NCBI GenBank assembly: GCA_963989385.1
Contig: OZ022509.1
Location: 80,126,667-80,190,666, forward strand
DNA: 64,000 bases
DNA from: Ctena decussata
Taxonomy: Eukaryota; Mollusca; Bivalvia; Lucinida; Lucinidae
Direction of reading: 5' to 3'
The notes below the pieces were generated by a model. The model was not told the origin of the DNA and searched no databases. It saw only the letters and a list, made by a program, of their open reading frames with translations. Of the stretch, positions 35,401-44,396 are shown one piece after another (positions within the stretch are counted from its first letter, which is position 1; every line of letters begins with the position of its first letter). A program made the position numbers and the translations under genes.

Positions 35401-36273
35401 CATGCACAATGCCTCAGTTTTTCCTGTGAAAAATGGACAATCTATGTCAACCATTGCTAAGGGATACCTTTGGGTAGATTCATCAATCAAAGTTACATCA
35501 GATTCTCTACCAAGTAACTGATCATTAGAAAACAAGTTTCTACGAACGACACACCCAGTACAACCTGTGTCCCTTAAAACTACAACAGTCTTACCATTAA
35601 GCGTACCCTGCGCTGTTGGTAATCGCGACCTTAAAAAGTAACAGACACCTTCCCTATCCACGTTATCATTGATTAGTGGACTTTCTTCCTTACTTTTATA
35701 GAGACCTTCAATTTCACGAGACCTATTCATTGTAGTTTTACAAAAGCTCATTTGATGTCCGCCACCCCGACCACGTCCGCGGGAATAACCCCGACCACGG
35801 CCACGATCTGAATTACTACCCTTCGTCTGCACAGTATCGATCTTACTCTGTGATCTTTGTGTCTCATCTTTCGGTGCATAACTACTCCCCTTACTTCCGC
35901 TATACCCGCTTGCACTTGCACCTACCTCCGCACTATATGCTTGCTTCCTATCGGGATGCTTAAAACATTTATATGTTAAATGTCCCTTACCACAAATACT
36001 ACATTTTATCTCTGGCTTCGCACTCGGTTTATTATCAGATCTACTCTGAGTTACGCCCTTACTATCACGCTGCCCCTTATTAACACAAGCGTAGACACCG
36101 CCACGTGCTTCTGCAAATAAATCTGCTTCCCTAGCCATCTCACCTAGATTCGTGAATGTTTTCGGTTTCAAATGAACATATAGTTCTTTACTACAGGATT
36201 CTAAAAACTGATCCCTAGCGAAAAATCGCAAACAGCTTCGTAAGACTGGTCTACTTTCGCCATTTTCAACCAT
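32464..36273 (-). CDS. Element B Gag C-terminus/Pol: protease-integrase-RT-RNase H
   Basis: The 1,269-codon ORF starts in the gag capsid C-terminus (DQFLESCSKEL, residues 21-31), then a zinc knuckle (CSICGKGHLTYKC, 91-103), an RG-rich stretch (157-171) and an aspartic protease (LRDTGC, D235). Integrase follows: zinc finger H419, H426, C453, C456; catalytic D489, D549, E585 with exact D(35)E spacing; GPY module at 726-728. RT comes next, with PKKDGSVRICIDFRKLN (895-911), FFTKMDLSKGYWQ and FVDD (1001-1004). RNase H is last (TDASDVSLGA, D1155; E1195/E1197; D1222), and the ORF stops straight after the GADNLSR that in ordinary gypsy elements leads into integrase. No internal stop is present. The first ATG may not be the true start: this frame is -1 to gag and probably needs a frameshift. 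Confidence 0.95.
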   Translation of the reverse strand: MVENGESRPVLRSCLRFFARDQFLESCSKELYVHLKPKTFTNLGEMAREADLFAEARGGVYACVNKGQRDSKGVTQSRSDNKPSAKPEIKCSICGKGHLTYKCFKHPDRKQAYSAEVGASASGYSGSKGSSYAPKDETQRSQSKIDTVQTKGSNSDRGRGRGYSRGRGRGGGHQMSFCKTTMNRSREIEGLYKSKEESPLINDNVDREGVCYFLRSRLPTAQGTLNGKTVVVLRDTGCTGCVVRRNLFSNDQLLGRESDVTLIDESTQRYPLAMVDIDCPFFTGKTEALCMEDTLYDLVIGNIDGSKLPDMSHFAMAAVTRSQAKQGEEVYKKLKVPDQIIASDKEALRQAVVVDPKLNGIRQRVESGNVTISRGLNRGETKFIRKKDLLYRQFTKGNKVTLQLIIPEGFREKVLRLAHETLMSGHLGIKKTMDRVLTEFFWPGVCGDVARFCKSCDICQRTIQKGRVTKVPLGKLPQIDTPFKRVAVDIVGPIEPRSDRKSRYILTMIDYATRYPEAVALPGIETERVAEALVEMFSRVGIPDEMLTDCGSQFTAEVMKEVSRLLSLQQLTTTPYHPICNGLVERFHATLKQMLRRMCAERPKDWDKYLTALLFAIREVPQESLGFSPFELLYGRNVKGPMAILRELWSEEVQDEQVLSTYQYVIELRERLEQTCKLAHDNLRKVQVKQKAYYDKRARSRNFNVGDKVLLLLPTDSKKLLLQWKGPYEVVEVVNRMDYKIDVNGVVSTYHANMLKQYVERRTVPSHCLLSTETTESVDDDGSDEFSLDDCAFPTAKEPETYNDVSISDTLTSEQRMEVEALIKQYPDVLSSLPGRTDQIQHDIKLLTSEPIRTKGYSIPYKTRNVMETEIQDMLDLGVIEPSISPYSSPVVLVPKKDGSVRICIDFRKLNKVTEFDAEPMPNMEEVINKMSGHRFFTKMDLSKGYWQVSLTERSKPLTAFETPKGLFQFKTMPFGLVNSGASFCRLMRIILSNLPNVDSFVDDMWIFTDTWKDHVTSLRQVLDRLRSAKWTAKPSKCMFGYGSIECLGHNIVGQTVRPQEDKIQAIRDAPRPCTKRQIKSFLGLAGFYRRFIPNFSSIASPLTDLTKRDRPNSIKDWQDQHERAFQTLKSRLTSSPILRLPVFQEGNPFVIRTDASDVSLGAILLQEFEGEGRLPIAYASKKLLPREKNYSVIEKECLGIIWGVEKFRKYLYGAEFLLETDHKPLSYMQTAKVLNPRIMRWAMKLQPYRFRIVAIRGQDNLGADNLSR

Positions 36274-37064
36274 TTATTAAGATACGACCTAAGTCTACTA
36301 CTAAACTTAATAAACGTTTCGGACTTTTCAGGCCTATCATAGCGAAATTTCTTTCTAAATCCGCGTTCAGTCATATCAAAATTCTTTAACAACGCATCTT
36401 TCAACTTGTCATAATCTGCTGCATCATCTACAGACAATCTATCATAGACATCAAGCGCGCGACCTTTAAGTAATGCGCTTAAATATGCAGCCCAAACGTT
36501 TTTATCCCATTTATTCGCCGTCGCGTATTTTTCAAACCTTGATAAGTAACTATCCATTTTGTCCTTACTTTCATCAAAATACGGTAACTTGGGATCTCGC
36601 GCATGCGCTAACTTTTCAGCCTTCTGTTTTTCTAATTCAACTCTAAACGTTAGCTTCTGCAAATCTATCTGATTCTTTAACTCGCGTTGCTGCAATTCAA
36701 AACTATACTTCAACTTTTCTAACTCAACTTCGCTCGACAACTTCGCTTCCTTATCGCTTTCGACTTGAGACAACTTAGCTTCCCTATCTTTCTCGGCTTG
36801 CCGCTCTATACTTTCAATTCGCGCCATCTCGATTTCCCTATCCGCCGCAATCTTAGCTAGTTCTACTTCCCTATCCTTTTCGGCCTGCGCAAGCTTTTCT
36901 TTCTCCGCCGCGATCTTCTCTTTATCAAGTTCCCTTACCGCGTGCCTTTCTGCCCTCTCAGTCTCTTGCTGTTGCTTAACAAATTCCTGCAAAGCCTGCC
37001 CCTCATAACCTAACTCCTTTCCCGTCTTAACTAACTGATCCATGACGCTTAACGTAATGCTCAC
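36201..37064 (-). CDS. Element B Gag, N-terminal frame
   Basis: The 287-codon ORF begins MSITLSVMDQLVKTGKELGY. Residues ~30-155 are a long charged coiled coil rich in AEKDRE-type heptads. Residues ~158-280 are a capsid-like gag domain (PKLPYFDESKDKMDSYLSRF, then WAAYLSALLKGRALDVYDRL), similar to SCAN/retrotransposon-gag folds. It ends out of frame with the downstream ORF, overlapping it by 73 bp. The gag homology switches from this frame to the other at a GATTTTTCGC run near 36237 (-1 direction). Because the switch lies inside the capsid domain, a one-base indel in the T-run (mutation or assembly error) is at least as likely as programmed frameshifting. Confidence 0.9.
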   Translation of the reverse strand: MSITLSVMDQLVKTGKELGYEGQALQEFVKQQQETERAERHAVRELDKEKIAAEKEKLAQAEKDREVELAKIAADREIEMARIESIERQAEKDREAKLSQVESDKEAKLSSEVELEKLKYSFELQQRELKNQIDLQKLTFRVELEKQKAEKLAHARDPKLPYFDESKDKMDSYLSRFEKYATANKWDKNVWAAYLSALLKGRALDVYDRLSVDDAADYDKLKDALLKNFDMTERGFRKKFRYDRPEKSETFIKFSSRLRSYLNKWLKMAKVDQSYEAVCDFSLGISF

Positions 37065-37960
37065 GTTAACTTAACTGAAACCGACGTTCAATTATAGTCA
37101 CACACGTTAACTAAAACGTTAATAATAATAATAACAAAACTAATCCAACTAAAACGTTGATTAATTAGTATACTCGCGATCTAGACGTAGCCATTAAAGT
37201 TACGTTCATAACAGACCGGAAATGACGTCATAAACTGACGTTGACTTTGCCGAGAATTACTTTTCACTTTCCAATGACACAATTAGATGACGTAAATAAC
37301 CCACATTACAATTACGCCCAACTTGATCTAGCGTATCGGATATACAAACGTAACGTATGTAACGCAACGTATTAACACTGACACGACAACTGTACGTCCT
37401 ACATTACAAAACCTTATAGGATACCAACGGTAAATCAAACTTAAGATTCCGCTATTAGGTATAATTCATTGTAACGATATTATATAACGTTACGAGTGAC
37501 CTACGTTACTAAATCAGGACATAAAATGGACCTCAGTAACGGTTACGACACTACGTACAAACGTTTAAGTTAATAAACTAACAGATTGTCATGCAACAGC
37601 AGTGCCAAGGTACTCAAACGGACCTTAAAACTAAATATGTATCATCCGTGCCAAGACAATTCAGGTCTATATACCTCAGTTTCCCCACTCAGATATGCAA
37701 CCTGTTACATTTTATCACAAATTAATGCATGGGCTATCGCACTTCATCACGCAGGGAATAAGGATAGTTGACCTTAATTGAGTGTAGGTTACATTTACAA
37801 AGAATTTAGTGGCAAAATTGATCCCCTAAAATTCACAGCCATACGTCACCTTAGAAAAGAACAATCAGAAAGTCAATAATAAAAAAAATGTCTGACAAAA
37901 TTGTGCCTAGATTCTGTATATATTGTCAATGTGTTACACTGGCAGATATTAACCGGAAAT
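37065..37960 (-). other. Element B 5' leader
   Basis: About 0.9 kb between the PBS and the gag start; no conserved ORF. Half-CRE motifs (ACGT-containing) are frequent, as in the LTR. Confidence 0.7.
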
Positions 37961-37963
37961 CAA

Positions 37964-37981
37964 ATCCCACTTCTGACACCA
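37964..37981 (-). promoter_or_regulatory. Primer-binding site of element B, tRNA-Leu type
   Basis: On the minus strand TGGTGTCAGAAGTGGGAT directly follows the 5' LTR. Its complement ends CTTCTGACACCA, the 3' end expected for a leucine tRNA including CCA, and the match continues a few bases further. The tRNA assignment is from memory of the tRNA-Leu acceptor sequence. Confidence 0.85.
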
Positions 37982-40179
37982 TGTTACGCAGAAGGTTTTA
38001 CACTTGGTCGACACGGGTGTAGAGCCTTATGCGTCGCCAGGACGGCGGAGGGTGATTTCCGGTTAAAGGGTTATCTACCAGTGTATTACACTAACAAGGA
38101 AACTCTAACAACGTTAGAATTTTTTGAAGTTTATATATAATGTAAATTCTATATACAACGATACAATTTACAACTATTCACAATTACAATAATATACAAC
38201 ACATATCAGTTCATGTCGCTGGCCCAAGTAAGGTGTTTGTTTCAAATCTGTAATCGATTTGCGTGCAATGCGCAAATAGATTACTGTCTGACGTCAACAA
38301 CGTACTTGGCTCAGCGCCATGAACTAAAGGAAAACACAAAGAATAAAACAAACGTTAGTTTGAGCTCATACAAAAAAAAACAAGGCCTTATGTTGGTAGA
38401 CTTCAATTCGTCGTTCCCTGGATCATGTCATGGGCCAGTCCATATATCATGAGGAACACCAACTTATATTAACACGTGCACGATTATATACTGGTCGCTC
38501 CCTGGATCGTACCAGGGACCAGTCTATATATATTAACACACCTTAGTGGACGAACACTGTCCCACACTTGATGTGACCTTCAGATCTTATCACAGAATCT
38601 GGCAAAACTGTGCTAACCACTTCCGCCTACATTTTGTGCTTCCCGCCTCTGCTTAGGAACCATGCACAAACGGCGTTGTAACTGCCTCTACCCGGGTTGG
38701 TATTAACCTGGAGACGTATATCGAATCTCCAGGTGAGACGTGGCTCTAAGCCCTAACAGCTGACTGCCGGACTTGATGTGCCTAAAAATAACGAACTTAC
38801 ACTTAATACATTGTAACTACATAATAATAATACGTAAGACTTGGGCCTGTCTTGGAACTACCATACAACGCCCTCGGCGAATGCCGAGCATAACGTGCAC
38901 ACGCCAGCCGTGTCACTAGACACAACTCGCGCTCACGATGTAAAGCCAAAATTGTGCTTACTACTTCCGCCAATGAAGAAACGTAGATCCTACCACGCAT
39001 GTGCGTCGAAGGATCTGACGTCAAACATTGTCAAGAAGTATACTGACGTCAACAGGCATTACCATGACATACCCCACATAAAACATGAATAATCTAAACA
39101 ATGACTTATTTACATTAAATTGATTGACCAAAATCTAACTCGCATATGTATTAATTCATTTCTTTAAACTAAGCGTAATACCATTTGCCATAGAATATAA
39201 TAGCTGAATAAGCGTTTCTCACACATTTGGGATCATAACGTTTGATCTGACATCATGACATCAATGATGTTATATCATATGACGCCGTCTAATGAAGGCA
39301 AATCAAACGCATAACGACCAAATGTTACCATTATAACTAATGGAAAAAAAACCTTAATGCGGTGCATGCTATGGCGTCAGTTGACGTCACGAGTATATAA
39401 ATTAGTTCCATTACAAATCAATCTACTTCTATAGGCCACGTATACGTGAAACTAATATAAAAAGTGCTGACGTCACAATAACATGAATGCAACTGACGTC
39501 ACATGAATAACATCAATACAACTGGCGTCACTGGACGTCAAATAGACGCACACCATTGCAACCAACATCAGTGATATAAACTATTTCCGTAATTTACAAA
39601 ACCTCCTAATATACAAATACCATGCGCAGCATGGTCAGTATAAACAAAATTGGTCGACATATGCACAGCCTGATCACTGTCAACAAAATCAAATCAGTCG
39701 ACATATATAATCATACCATATCAATCAGAAGTCACATTTTTCATTCTTAGCCAAACTATTCTAAATAAATATAATAAAATCTTACCATTCTGGTCTAAAC
39801 TCAGGATCTGGGCACACAACAATATAACATCCTCAGTATAAGAATTAGACAGCCACGTCTAACTTTTCAATAAAAGATAGGCGTATAAATAGTATGCGTC
39901 TCACATTTAAATCATGGGACTCGAATATAAGCGTGCAGGTACTCACATTAAAATCATCCAACACGCTGTCCACAATCAAAAGACTCGTGCAGGTATTCAC
40001 CTTAAAATCATGCAATACGCTGTCCACGAGAGGTATTCACAAACAACCCATGCATAACGTAGTCACAATTTCCGTACACGTTTTATTACCACAGTTACTC
40101 TAAAAACTGTAGCCTTACTGATTGAAAGGATTAAAATAATTTCGACGACATAGTGGACGATTAGATCCATTTCGTAACA
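37982..40179 (-). repeat. Element B 5' LTR
   Basis: 2,198 bp, near-identical to 30126-32323. In element orientation it is the transcription-driving LTR, and it contains the same six TGACGTCA sites. It is followed on the plus strand by GATAC, the target duplication. Confidence 0.95.
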
Positions 40180-40453
40180 GATACTGACTTCATATCTAAT
40201 TGATAGTTAGAGAAAATTATTTTATTCTTGTCCATCTCAGCCATGTTGAACTTTCACTGGATGGAATACAATTTCAACTCAGAGCATTGTCTTTGAAGTG
40301 CAGATGCATAATACTATGTAAAAACTGTATAGATGTTGAAACAATTTCAATCAGTAAAAAGAATAAGTGATGTCGAATAAAGCAAATGAAATTTCCATAA
40401 CACATCTGTTAATGAAGGAAACTAGATAAGGATGAATACTGTTTTCTTTGCAG

Positions 40454-41213
40454 TGGCCATACCGATGTAACAATGTCATCTCTCAACGCACGGCTGGCAG
40501 ACCCAGGCTATAGGTATTGGGTTAAGGCTGCACTATGTATACAGTATCTTAAAGAGGGTCTAGAAAAGTTTGTAGAAGACAAGAGCCGAGAGTTACATGA
40601 TAGCGTTTTAAAAGAAGTTCAGAACTATGATAACATATTAGTTCAAGGGCTATGCACTGACGGCGTTATCAGGTTTAACCCGGTTGGGAAGACGTGGTCC
40701 GTGCAAAATTGTACTTGTCAAGATTGTACACGATGCATCGCTGTGATAGAGCAACAGGTTGTCAAAACTGGACAAATATTTTTAGATCCAAAGGTGCAGG
40801 AGCTTCATGATAAAGTCTTACAGGAACTTGGTAGATGTGGTAACCCTTCAGTCAACGGTACATGTGCTGGTGCCAGCTTATGTTTTAACAGACTGAGACA
40901 AAACAAATGGGAGGTGACAAACTGTACCTGTCATAGATGCCAAATCTTCATTGATGAACTTAGCAAGTACCGATGTGCAACGTTAGGCATATATCAAAAC
41001 ACCACATTTACTTTCAAGCAAAGTAATTTCAACAACTCTGATATCCAACAATGGCATATTGAGCACTGGCAGCTGGCAAAACTGTTTATGAACCAAGGTC
41101 AGGATGTGGCAACAACCAGTCCTCGAGACACAGATATCAGTGGTCTGATAAACTTTATCGACCACTGCGTGGTTCCGAGGGTAGAAATTGGAAATACACA
41201 ATACATTGAGAAG
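40454..41213 (+). CDS. CXorf38-like (DUF4559-like) protein, coding exon 1
   Basis: The exon follows a good acceptor (TTTTCTTTGCAG|). Coding starts at 40473 (A at -3) and runs 247 codons to AAG|GCAAGT, a GC-type donor; reading on gives a stop after six more codons. The opening ARLADPGYRYWVKAALCIQY and the later WHIEHWQLAKLFMNQGQD and TDISGLINFIDHC blocks match the CXorf38 layout. Between them a ~60-residue module occurs twice (residues 36-92 and 106-165), each with ELHD-x-VL, a Trp and NCTCxxC. An ATG-TAA start-stop pair lies at 40465-40470. I infer a HEPN-fold protein; biochemical role unknown. Sequence upstream (40185-40453) looks like intron or promoter. Confidence 0.82.
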
Positions 41214-41339
41214 GCAAGTACAGAATGTAATTAAATTAAAAGGTATTTGCTCCACCCTGACAATGATTATCTTATAGTCATGTGTGACACGTGCTTACAA
41301 GGAATCTAATTATCAGAACTTAATTATTTTCACTACAGC

Positions 41340-41610
41340 TATTGTTAAGTGCCATGTTGCGGCAGTTAAAAGTCTCCCCGTACATCATTATAGTTAGGTA
41401 ACGTAATTTCTGCTCTTTTGAAATCAGTAAGTTTACAGTTTAAGTCATTTTAAAATAATTAAAAAGGTTCTGCTTGAGCCTGTGCTTGAGCTATAATGCA
41501 TCGAAGATATTGCATATTCCACTACTGGCCATTCGCAAACTGAATGCAATTGAATCTGCTTTATCCATTTCGTTGATATTGTGTTGAACTCTTAGACCTA
41601 TAATTTAGCA
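41340..41610 (+). repeat. Repeat M, copy M3
   Basis: Aligns with M2 over GTGCCATGTTGCGGCAGTTA, AAGTCTCCCCGTACATCAT and the later ACTACTGGCCATTCGCAAAC region. Element P2 starts directly at its end. Confidence 0.6.
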
Positions 41611-43850
41611 TGATTAGGGCCCCGCCAGACGAAGTCTGCGGAGGCCCTATAGTAATCACCTTGTCCGTCCATCTGTCTGTCTTACCGTCCGTCCGTCTGT
41701 CCGTCCGTCACCATTTCGTGTCCGCTCAATAACTCTAAAACCATTAGAGATATTTTCACAAGACTTGATACAAATGTAAAACATCATAAGACGATGTGCA
41801 GAGAACAAGAACCATAACTCTGCCTAAATTGTTTACTGAATTATGTCCCTTTGAAATTTTGAGTACAAAATCGTGTCCGCTCCATAACTCTGAAACCATT
41901 AAAGATATTTTCACGAGACTTGGAACAAATGTAAAGCATCATCAAACATTGTGCTGAGAACAAGAACCATAACTCTGCCTACATTATTTACTGAATTATG
42001 CTCCTTTGAAATTTTGAGTACAGAAATCGTATCTGCTCCATAACTCTGAAACCGTTAAAGATATTTTCACGAGACTTGGTACAAATGTAAAGCATTATCA
42101 GACGATGTGCAGAGAACAAGAACCATAACTTTTCCTACAATTTTTTCTGAATTACGCCCCCTTGAAATTTTGAGTACAGAAATCGTGTACGCTCCATAAC
42201 TTTGAAATCATTAAAGATATTTTCACGAGACTTGGTTCAAATGTAAAGCATCATCAGACGATGTGCAGAGAACAAGAACCACACCTCTGGCTACATTATT
42301 TAACTGAATTATGCACCTTTGCAATTTTGAGTGCAGAAATCGTGTCCGCTCAATAACTCTGAAACCTTTTCAAGATATTTTCACGAGACTTGGTACAAAT
42401 GTAAAGCATCATCAGACGATGTGCAGAGAACAAGAACCATAACTCTGCCTACACTTTTTACTGAATTATGTCCCTTTGTAATTTTGAGTACAGAAATCAT
42501 GTCCGGTTCATACCTCTTAAACCGTTAGAGATATTTTCACGAGACTTGATACAAATGTAAAGCCTCATCAGACGATGTACAGAAAACAAGAACCATAACT
42601 CTGCCTACATTATTTACTGAAATATGCCCATTTGTAATTTTGAATCAGAAATATTGTCCGCTCTTTAACTCTGAAACGGTTAGAGATATTTTCACAGAAC
42701 TTGGTACAAATGTAAAGCATCATCAGGTAATGAGCAGACAAAAAGAATCTTAACTCTGTCTACATTTTTTACTGAATTATGCCCCTTTGTAATTTAAATA
42801 TAGAAATCAGGTCCACTCTGTAGCTTTAAAACCATCAATGATATTTTCATAAAACTTGTACATAATATAAAGTATCATCAGACAATGTGCAGAGAATAAG
42901 AACTGTAACTCCATCTACATTTTTGTCGCACCTGCTTTTGCAAGTTGCGATATAGGAGTTCACTTTTCCGTCCGTCCGTCAGTCCGTCCGTCCGTCAGTC
43001 CGTCCGTCCGTCCACAATTACGTCCACCCTAGGGTTTGTGTCCATTATTCTCAATCTATGATACCTTCATTCATCAAACCTGGTACAAAATTTCTTCTTA
43101 GAATGGTCTCGAGGAACCTTGCACTTTTTTGACCTTTGACCTACTTTATGCTCTATAATTTCGTAAAATTTTATGCCAAAAATTACGTCGACCCTAGTGT
43201 TTAAGTCCATTTCTCTCTATCTATGATACCTGCAATCTTCAAACCTGGTATAAAGTCTCATCTTAGAATGATCTAGAGGATTGTTGGCTTTATTTTGACC
43301 TTTGACCTATATTTTATGCTCTGCTGACTTAGTAAAAGTTTACGTAAAAAAATACGCAAACCCTAGCATACTGGTCCATTTCTCTGAATTTATGATACCT
43401 ACAGTCATCAAACTTGGTAGTTTATAAACCCAGTTTGCTCAAATTCTACATAAATTCATCAGAACTAGTATACACTTTCCTCTGCCCATGGTATCCACTA
43501 CTGAGAAAGCATAAGGCAGGTGCGACATACCATTCCGCGGAATTCTTGTTTACAGAATTTTTCCCCTTGCTAGTTTACGGTCTAGAAAACGTGTTTGCTC
43601 TCTAACTTTGAAACTGTTTAAGATTTTTCACAAAACTTGGTACAAATATAAACATCATCAGACAATGTGCAGAGAAAAAGAACCATAAATACACCTTCCC
43701 TTTGTTATTGTAGGTATGGAAATCTTGTCTGCTGTATAACTTTAAAGCCTTTGAAGATATTTTTATAAAACTTGGTACAAATATAGAGCATCATTAGATG
43801 ATCTGAAGGTGTGCAGAATGCAAGAATGGTAACATCAGTTTCCTGCCTCA
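41611..43850 (+). mobile_element. Hairpin-headed tandem-repeat element P2 (interrupted by P3)
   Basis: The head at 41615-41648 folds into a long stem (AGGGCC/GGCCCT, CCGC/CGG, CAGAC-GAA-GTCTG). A CCGT/CTGT tract follows, then about eight units starting GTCCGCTC at 41720, 41875, about 42029 and so on (~155-bp period), each with ATTTTCACGAGACTTGGTAC and GTGCAGAGAACAAGAACCAT. Element P3 interrupts a unit at 42924/43549; the unit resumes with TTTACAGAATTTTTCCCC. The last units (to about 43850) are more decayed and no tail with complement to the head was found. From there to 44130 nothing is recognised. Confidence 0.82.
42925..43548 (+). mobile_element. Tandem-repeat element P3, nested in P2
   Basis: Bounded by perfect 11-bp inverted ends GTCGCACCTGC (42925-42935) and GCAGGTGCGAC (43516-43526), the latter followed by ATACCATTCCGCGGAATTC and TTG. 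The head is followed by (CCGT)n with CAGT interruptions and about three ~166-170 bp units beginning AATTACGTCCACCCTAG. It sits precisely within a P2 unit at a T-run, showing that it moved as a unit after P2 formed. Confidence 0.88.
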
Positions 43851-44130
43851 CAGAGTTGTTGCCCATGCTTTAATCAATCATAATTGTGTATTTTGCCCAT
43901 ATCTTAATGACACTGCCAGAGGCTTAATTTCAAACAACATATTTAATATGAAGGAACAACATGATAACAGAGGGCTGGTATTGTTATTTCTGGTCGGGCA
44001 CATACGACTTAAATGTCATCAATAGTTTCATAAAGGCAGGACTCTTTTAGTTACCATGTTTCCAGTTAAGATGTCAGCTCAATGTATAAACAAAACAAAC
44101 AGTCTAAGGTTTAAATGCTAATTCTACCCC

Positions 44131-44396
44131 GGGCGTTAGGCGCAGTCGGTAGGGCGCCTGACTTGTAAGTCAGAGGTCCTGGCTTCGATACCCGGTCCGG
44201 CCACTTACTTTCATTTCTCCTTCCGCTGATTCGAGAAATGCAGTCGTCAATTACTGGTGAATGTAAGTGCAATTAACTGCTTAACTGCTTAGGAGGTCTA
44301 AGCCTGCGCAGGAATAGTGTGGGTAAGTTAACTGACCGTCCCGACGTGACCATAGCTGTTTACCGTGGACGTTAAACAATAGCACAACAAAAAAAG
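44131..44396 (+). mobile_element. tRNA-headed SINE 2 (Thr-like, TGT)
   Basis: A tRNA-like head (GGCGCAGTCGGTAGGGCGCC A-box region; CTTGTAA anticodon loop; GGCTTCGATACCC B-box) continues into a ~180-bp body with CTGACCGTCCCGACGTGACC and GTGGACGTTAAACAATAGC, and ends in a short A-rich tail. The TGT anticodon suggests tRNA-Thr ancestry. Architecture is like the RUDI-type SINEs of bivalves. It lies in intron 1 in the sense direction. Confidence 0.85.

Larger units (their letters stand above)
30126..40179 (-). mobile_element. LTR retrotransposon B, Gmr1-like, near-intact
   Basis: A 10.05-kb element on the minus strand, flanked by the target duplication GATAC (30121-30125, 40180-40184). Both LTRs are 2,198 bp with TGTTACG...CGTAACA ends and about a dozen differences by eye (~0.6%), so the insertion is recent. 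A tRNA-Leu-type PBS and a purine tract sit at the expected places. One gag ORF and one 1,269-codon gag/pol ORF fill the interior. The pol order is protease, integrase, RT, RNase H: gypsy-type enzymes in a copia-like order, as described for Gmr1-like elements. It lies ~290 bp upstream of the CXorf38-like exon 1, in the opposite orientation. Confidence 0.95.

Noticed and set aside
36237..36243. Canonical -1 slippery heptamer in element B
   Set aside because: The T-run does not fit X-XXY-YYZ in the gag frame, and its position inside the capsid domain is atypical; kept only as an open question.
40983..41255. Antisense 90-codon ORF over the CXorf38-like exon
   Set aside because: Shadow of the real exon on the opposite strand; no recognisable motif or splice context.
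44131..44205. tRNA-Thr gene
   Set aside because: The anticodon arm does not pair cleanly and the sequence continues into a SINE body and A-tail; it is a SINE head.
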